Positions 61,890 through 64,000 of a DNA stretch of 64,000 bases are shown here, in pieces. The notes under the pieces are model-generated. The model saw only the letters and a program-made list of their open reading frames with translations. It searched no databases and was not told where the DNA came from. The translations under genes were made by a program, and so were the position numbers. This DNA comes from Roseibium porphyridii (GTDB lineage Bacteria; Pseudomonadota; Alphaproteobacteria; Rhizobiales; Stappiaceae). Each line of letters begins with the position of its first letter. Positions within the stretch are counted from its first letter, which is position 1. Where the stretch lies: positions 1,654,001-1,718,000 of the forward strand of contig NZ_CP120863.1 of NCBI RefSeq assembly GCF_026191725.2, written 5' to 3'.

Positions 61890-62849
61890 CTATCCTTTGC
61901 GCTTCAACAGATCAGCGGTACTTCCGGCAATACCCTCTGGTGACATTCCGAATTCGTCCAGCAGAAAATTGGCTGACCCTGTGGGCGCAAAGATACCCGG
62001 AACGCCAAGGCGTTTCATAGGAACCGGGCATTCGTCCACGACAACCTCTGCGACTGCACTGCCAAGCCCGCCATACACCGTATGCTCTTCGCATGTGACA
62101 ATGGCACCGGTCTCGGTAGCTGCATTGACGATTGACGGAGTATCGATTGGGCGCACCGTGGCCATATTCAAAACGCGCGCCGATATCCCTTGCAAGTCGA
62201 GCATTTCCGCCGCAATCATCGCCCGATAAGTCAAAGTTCCGTTGGCGATGATGGTCACGTCTGAGCCACTGCGCAGCAGATTGGCTTGCCCTGGTTTAAA
62301 AACGTGATCTTCCGGGAACAGGTCCGGCACGCCAACTCTGCTCAGACGCAGGAAAAGACCACCTTGATAGTCTGCAGCCCATTTGATGGCCGCAGCTGTT
62401 TCATTTCGGTCTGCTGGTGCAACCACAGGGACATTGGGGAGGGCACGCACCCAGGCAAAATCTTCAATCGAGTGGTGTGTAGCGCCCAGTTCACCATAGG
62501 CAAGACCGGAGCTGATGCCGACCAGTTTCACATTCGCTTCAGAGTAGGCGACGTCTGCTTTGATCTGTTCCAGCGCACGACCGGTCAGAAACGGTGATGC
62601 GGCGCAAACGAACGGTATCTTTCCGCCATTTGCAAGTCCGGCACCGACACCAACCATGTTCTGTTCGGCGATGCCGACATTGATCAATCGGTCCGGAAAT
62701 TTGTCACGAAATCCTGCAAGTTTGGACGATCCAACTGAATCGTTGCATACAGCAACAATGTGTTCGTTGGCTGCACCCAGTTGTTCCAGTGCTCCGACAA
62801 ACGCATCCCGGCAGTCATGCAATTTGGCTGTATCGAAGGTTGCATTCAT
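61890..62849 (-). CDS. Transketolase-like protein, C-terminal (pyrimidine-binding) subunit
   Basis: This 319-residue protein corresponds to the Pyr and C-terminal domains of transketolase. The catalytic Glu62 that activates thiamine diphosphate is in INVGIAEQNMVGVGAGLA. The conserved AYGELGATHHSIEDFA and the C-terminal VVTCEEHTVYGGLGSAVAE are present. The N-terminal half is the separate gene upstream, joined by an ATGA overlap. Split transketolases are typical of specialised pathways (for example apulose-4-phosphate or sulfosugar transketolases) rather than the housekeeping pentose phosphate enzyme. Confidence 0.9.
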   Translation of the reverse strand: MNATFDTAKLHDCRDAFVGALEQLGAANEHIVAVCNDSVGSSKLAGFRDKFPDRLINVGIAEQNMVGVGAGLANGGKIPFVCAASPFLTGRALEQIKADVAYSEANVKLVGISSGLAYGELGATHHSIEDFAWVRALPNVPVVAPADRNETAAAIKWAADYQGGLFLRLSRVGVPDLFPEDHVFKPGQANLLRSGSDVTIIANGTLTYRAMIAAEMLDLQGISARVLNMATVRPIDTPSIVNAATETGAIVTCEEHTVYGGLGSAVAEVVVDECPVPMKRLGVPGIFAPTGSANFLLDEFGMSPEGIAGSTADLLKRKG

Positions 62850-63667
62850 GGCGCCGCCTTTTCCAGTTCAGCCATAGCCTGTTTGTACTGACTTTCGTTT
62901 GGTACCTTGTGGTGCCAAGCCACATTGTCGGACATGAACGAGACACCGTGTCCCTTGTTCGTGTGAGCAACGATACACTTTGGCTTGTTCGTCGTTATTG
63001 ATACTGAAGCGAGCGCTGCGCAAATCTGATCCATATCGTGACCGTCAATCTCCTCTACGGTCCATCCAAAGGCTTCGAGCTTGGGTCTGAACGGTGCAAT
63101 GTCATTGGTTTCTTCAAGACGCGCACCCTGTTGCAGTCGGTTGTGATCGATGATCAGTGACAGGTTTCCCAATTGGAAATGCGCAGCACTCATGATTGCT
63201 TCCCAATTTGAGCCTTCTTGCATTTCACCATCGCCGGTAATCACGAACGTTCGCCAGGATGCCCCGCTCAGCTTTGCGGCCATTGCCATGCCAACAGCAA
63301 TGGGTAACCCGTGCCCTAACGGACCGGTATTGGTTTCCACACCCGGGACCTTTGTGCGGTTTGGATGCCCGTTCAGCCGTGAATGAGGTTTCAGGAAGGT
63401 CGAGATCTCATCCTTCTGAATAAATCCCTTTTCAGCCAGAACTGTATAAAGCGCGAGCGCGGTGTGGCCTTTGCTCAAAACGAACCGATCTCGGTCCGGA
63501 GCCAATGGATCATCCGGATCAACGGACATGATCTTGAAGTACAAGGCCGTTAGCAGATCAATGACTGAAAGCTCTCCACCGATATGTCCTGCCCCTGCAT
63601 CAAAGACGGCTTGCAGGTCACGTCGTCTGATGCGGTTTGCAATTGTTTGAAGATCATGCGTGTTCAT
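62846..63667 (-). CDS. Transketolase-like protein, N-terminal (diphosphate-binding) subunit
   Basis: This 273-residue protein carries the thiamine diphosphate domain: GHIGGELSVIDLLTALYF, SKGHTALALY, GPLGHGLPIAVGMAMA, the metal-binding motif GDGEMQEGSNWE (145-156) and IIDHNRLQ. First gene of the minus-strand operon TK-N, TK-C, kinase, sorC, SDR. The pair would cleave a ketose phosphate made by the kinase and transfer a two-carbon unit. Divergent from the sugar ABC transporter whose first visible gene starts at 63864. Confidence 0.92.
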   Translation of the reverse strand: MNTHDLQTIANRIRRRDLQAVFDAGAGHIGGELSVIDLLTALYFKIMSVDPDDPLAPDRDRFVLSKGHTALALYTVLAEKGFIQKDEISTFLKPHSRLNGHPNRTKVPGVETNTGPLGHGLPIAVGMAMAAKLSGASWRTFVITGDGEMQEGSNWEAIMSAAHFQLGNLSLIIDHNRLQQGARLEETNDIAPFRPKLEAFGWTVEEIDGHDMDQICAALASVSITTNKPKCIVAHTNKGHGVSFMSDNVAWHHKVPNESQYKQAMAELEKAAP

Positions 63668-63813
63668 CGTTGGCCTGTGTATAAAAATTCACATGCAAAA
63701 AAACATGCAAACAAAGCGAGTGTCAAGCGACTTCCTAATCCAGTCGGCAGCTCAGTGGTTTGGAGAATTTGGTTTGTTTGCCCAATTGACAGGCGAAAAA
63801 GAAGCAGGTACGA

Positions 63814-63839
63814 AATAAATATCGCACATGAATAAATAT
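63814..63839. promoter_or_regulatory. Tandem SorC operator cores in divergent promoter
   Basis: AATAAATAT occurs at 63814-63822 and again at 63831-63839, 17 bases apart and in the same orientation, between the transketolase operon and the ABC permease gene. The second copy extends to TGAATAAATAT, matching the reverse strand of the palindrome at 60407-60424. ATCGCA/TGCGAT arms (63821-63826, 63839-63844) also flank the second copy. Confidence 0.55.
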
Positions 63840-63863
63840 GCGATACGGGAGGATAACGAACTA

Positions 63864-64000
63864 ATGACGACGTCTACCGAGTCGGAGGCAAAGCCGAAAT
63901 ATTCGGATTTATTTTCGCTCAGCGGGGCGACAGGGCCTTTGATCGGGCTTTTGGTGCTGTGCGCATTCCTGTCTTTTGCAACCGACTCTTTCCTTTCCTT
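63864..64000 (+). CDS. Sugar ABC transporter permease (RbsC type), partial at window edge
   Basis: The frame from ATG 63864 (GGGAGG eleven bases upstream) is open to the window edge. It encodes a hydrophilic N-terminus (MTTSTESEAKPKYSDLF) and the start of a first membrane helix (TGPLIGLLVLCAFLSFATDS), as in RbsC-family permeases. Only 45 residues are visible. It presumably begins the importer operon that supplies the divergent SDR/kinase/transketolase pathway. Confidence 0.7.
   Translation, partial: MTTSTESEAKPKYSDLFSLSGATGPLIGLLVLCAFLSFATDSFLS

Overview
The window reads as chromosomal DNA of a marine-type alphaproteobacterium, most likely the Stappiaceae/Roseibium or roseobacter range. This is inferred from content and style, not from a search. 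The evidence is many solute-binding-protein-dependent importers (TRAP, sugar ABC, Pot-type ABC, betaine ABC), paired FAD/GcvT-domain demethylase-like proteins, a carboxynorspermidine-type polyamine route, a RibH2-type lumazine synthase, and dense ATGA-coupled catabolic operons each with its own local regulator. No rRNA, tRNA, CRISPR array, intact insertion sequence or phage gene was seen. Both window edges cut genes: a caspase-like protein on the left and a sugar ABC permease on the right.

Layout. (1) 1-649: partial caspase-fold protein. (2) 855-9642: minus-strand sugar operon with binding protein, ATPase, permease, small dehydrogenase subunit, GMC dehydrogenase, aldehyde dehydrogenase and enolase-superfamily dehydratase, with a FadR/GntR regulator upstream. 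It looks like a non-phosphorylative sugar oxidation route. (3) 9793-18126: EutA-like racemase/isomerase, M24 hydrolase, M20 deacylase, two Lrp-type regulators, a diaminopropionate-ammonia-lyase-like PLP enzyme and a TRAP importer. The plan parallels ectoine catabolism but with different enzymes. (4) 18127-25915: a gene-poor stretch, carboxynorspermidine decarboxylase and dehydrogenase, an IclR remnant, an AztD-like zinc chaperone with a Zur-like box, and a TPR-sulfotransferase. (5) 25916-34894: a long minus operon of flavin monooxygenase, two carboxymuconolactone-decarboxylase-fold proteins, an opine-dehydrogenase-like enzyme and a PotABCD-type importer, divergent from a LysR regulator.

(6) 35000-47584: the most striking region. 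A betaine-type ABC importer, two FAD/GcvT demethylase-like enzymes, two choline-kinase-fold phosphotransferases, an inositol-monophosphatase-like phosphatase and a DeoR regulator appear to be tied together by a shared tandem motif, TGTTG-N3-TTTGTT, in front of three transcription units. It may be a phosphorylation-dependent route for an N-methylated compound. (7) 47585-58135: small EF-hand protein, a strong terminator, two doubtful small ORFs and a 2656-residue type I-secreted repeat protein containing a beta-propeller and a beta-helix. (8) 58136-64000: lumazine synthase, then a SorC-regulated sugar cluster (short-chain dehydrogenase, FGGY kinase, split transketolase) divergent from a sugar ABC transporter, with near-identical operator cores at both ends.

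A theme across the window is a stable hairpin directly after the binding-protein gene in three unrelated importer operons, which would leave more binding protein than membrane subunits.
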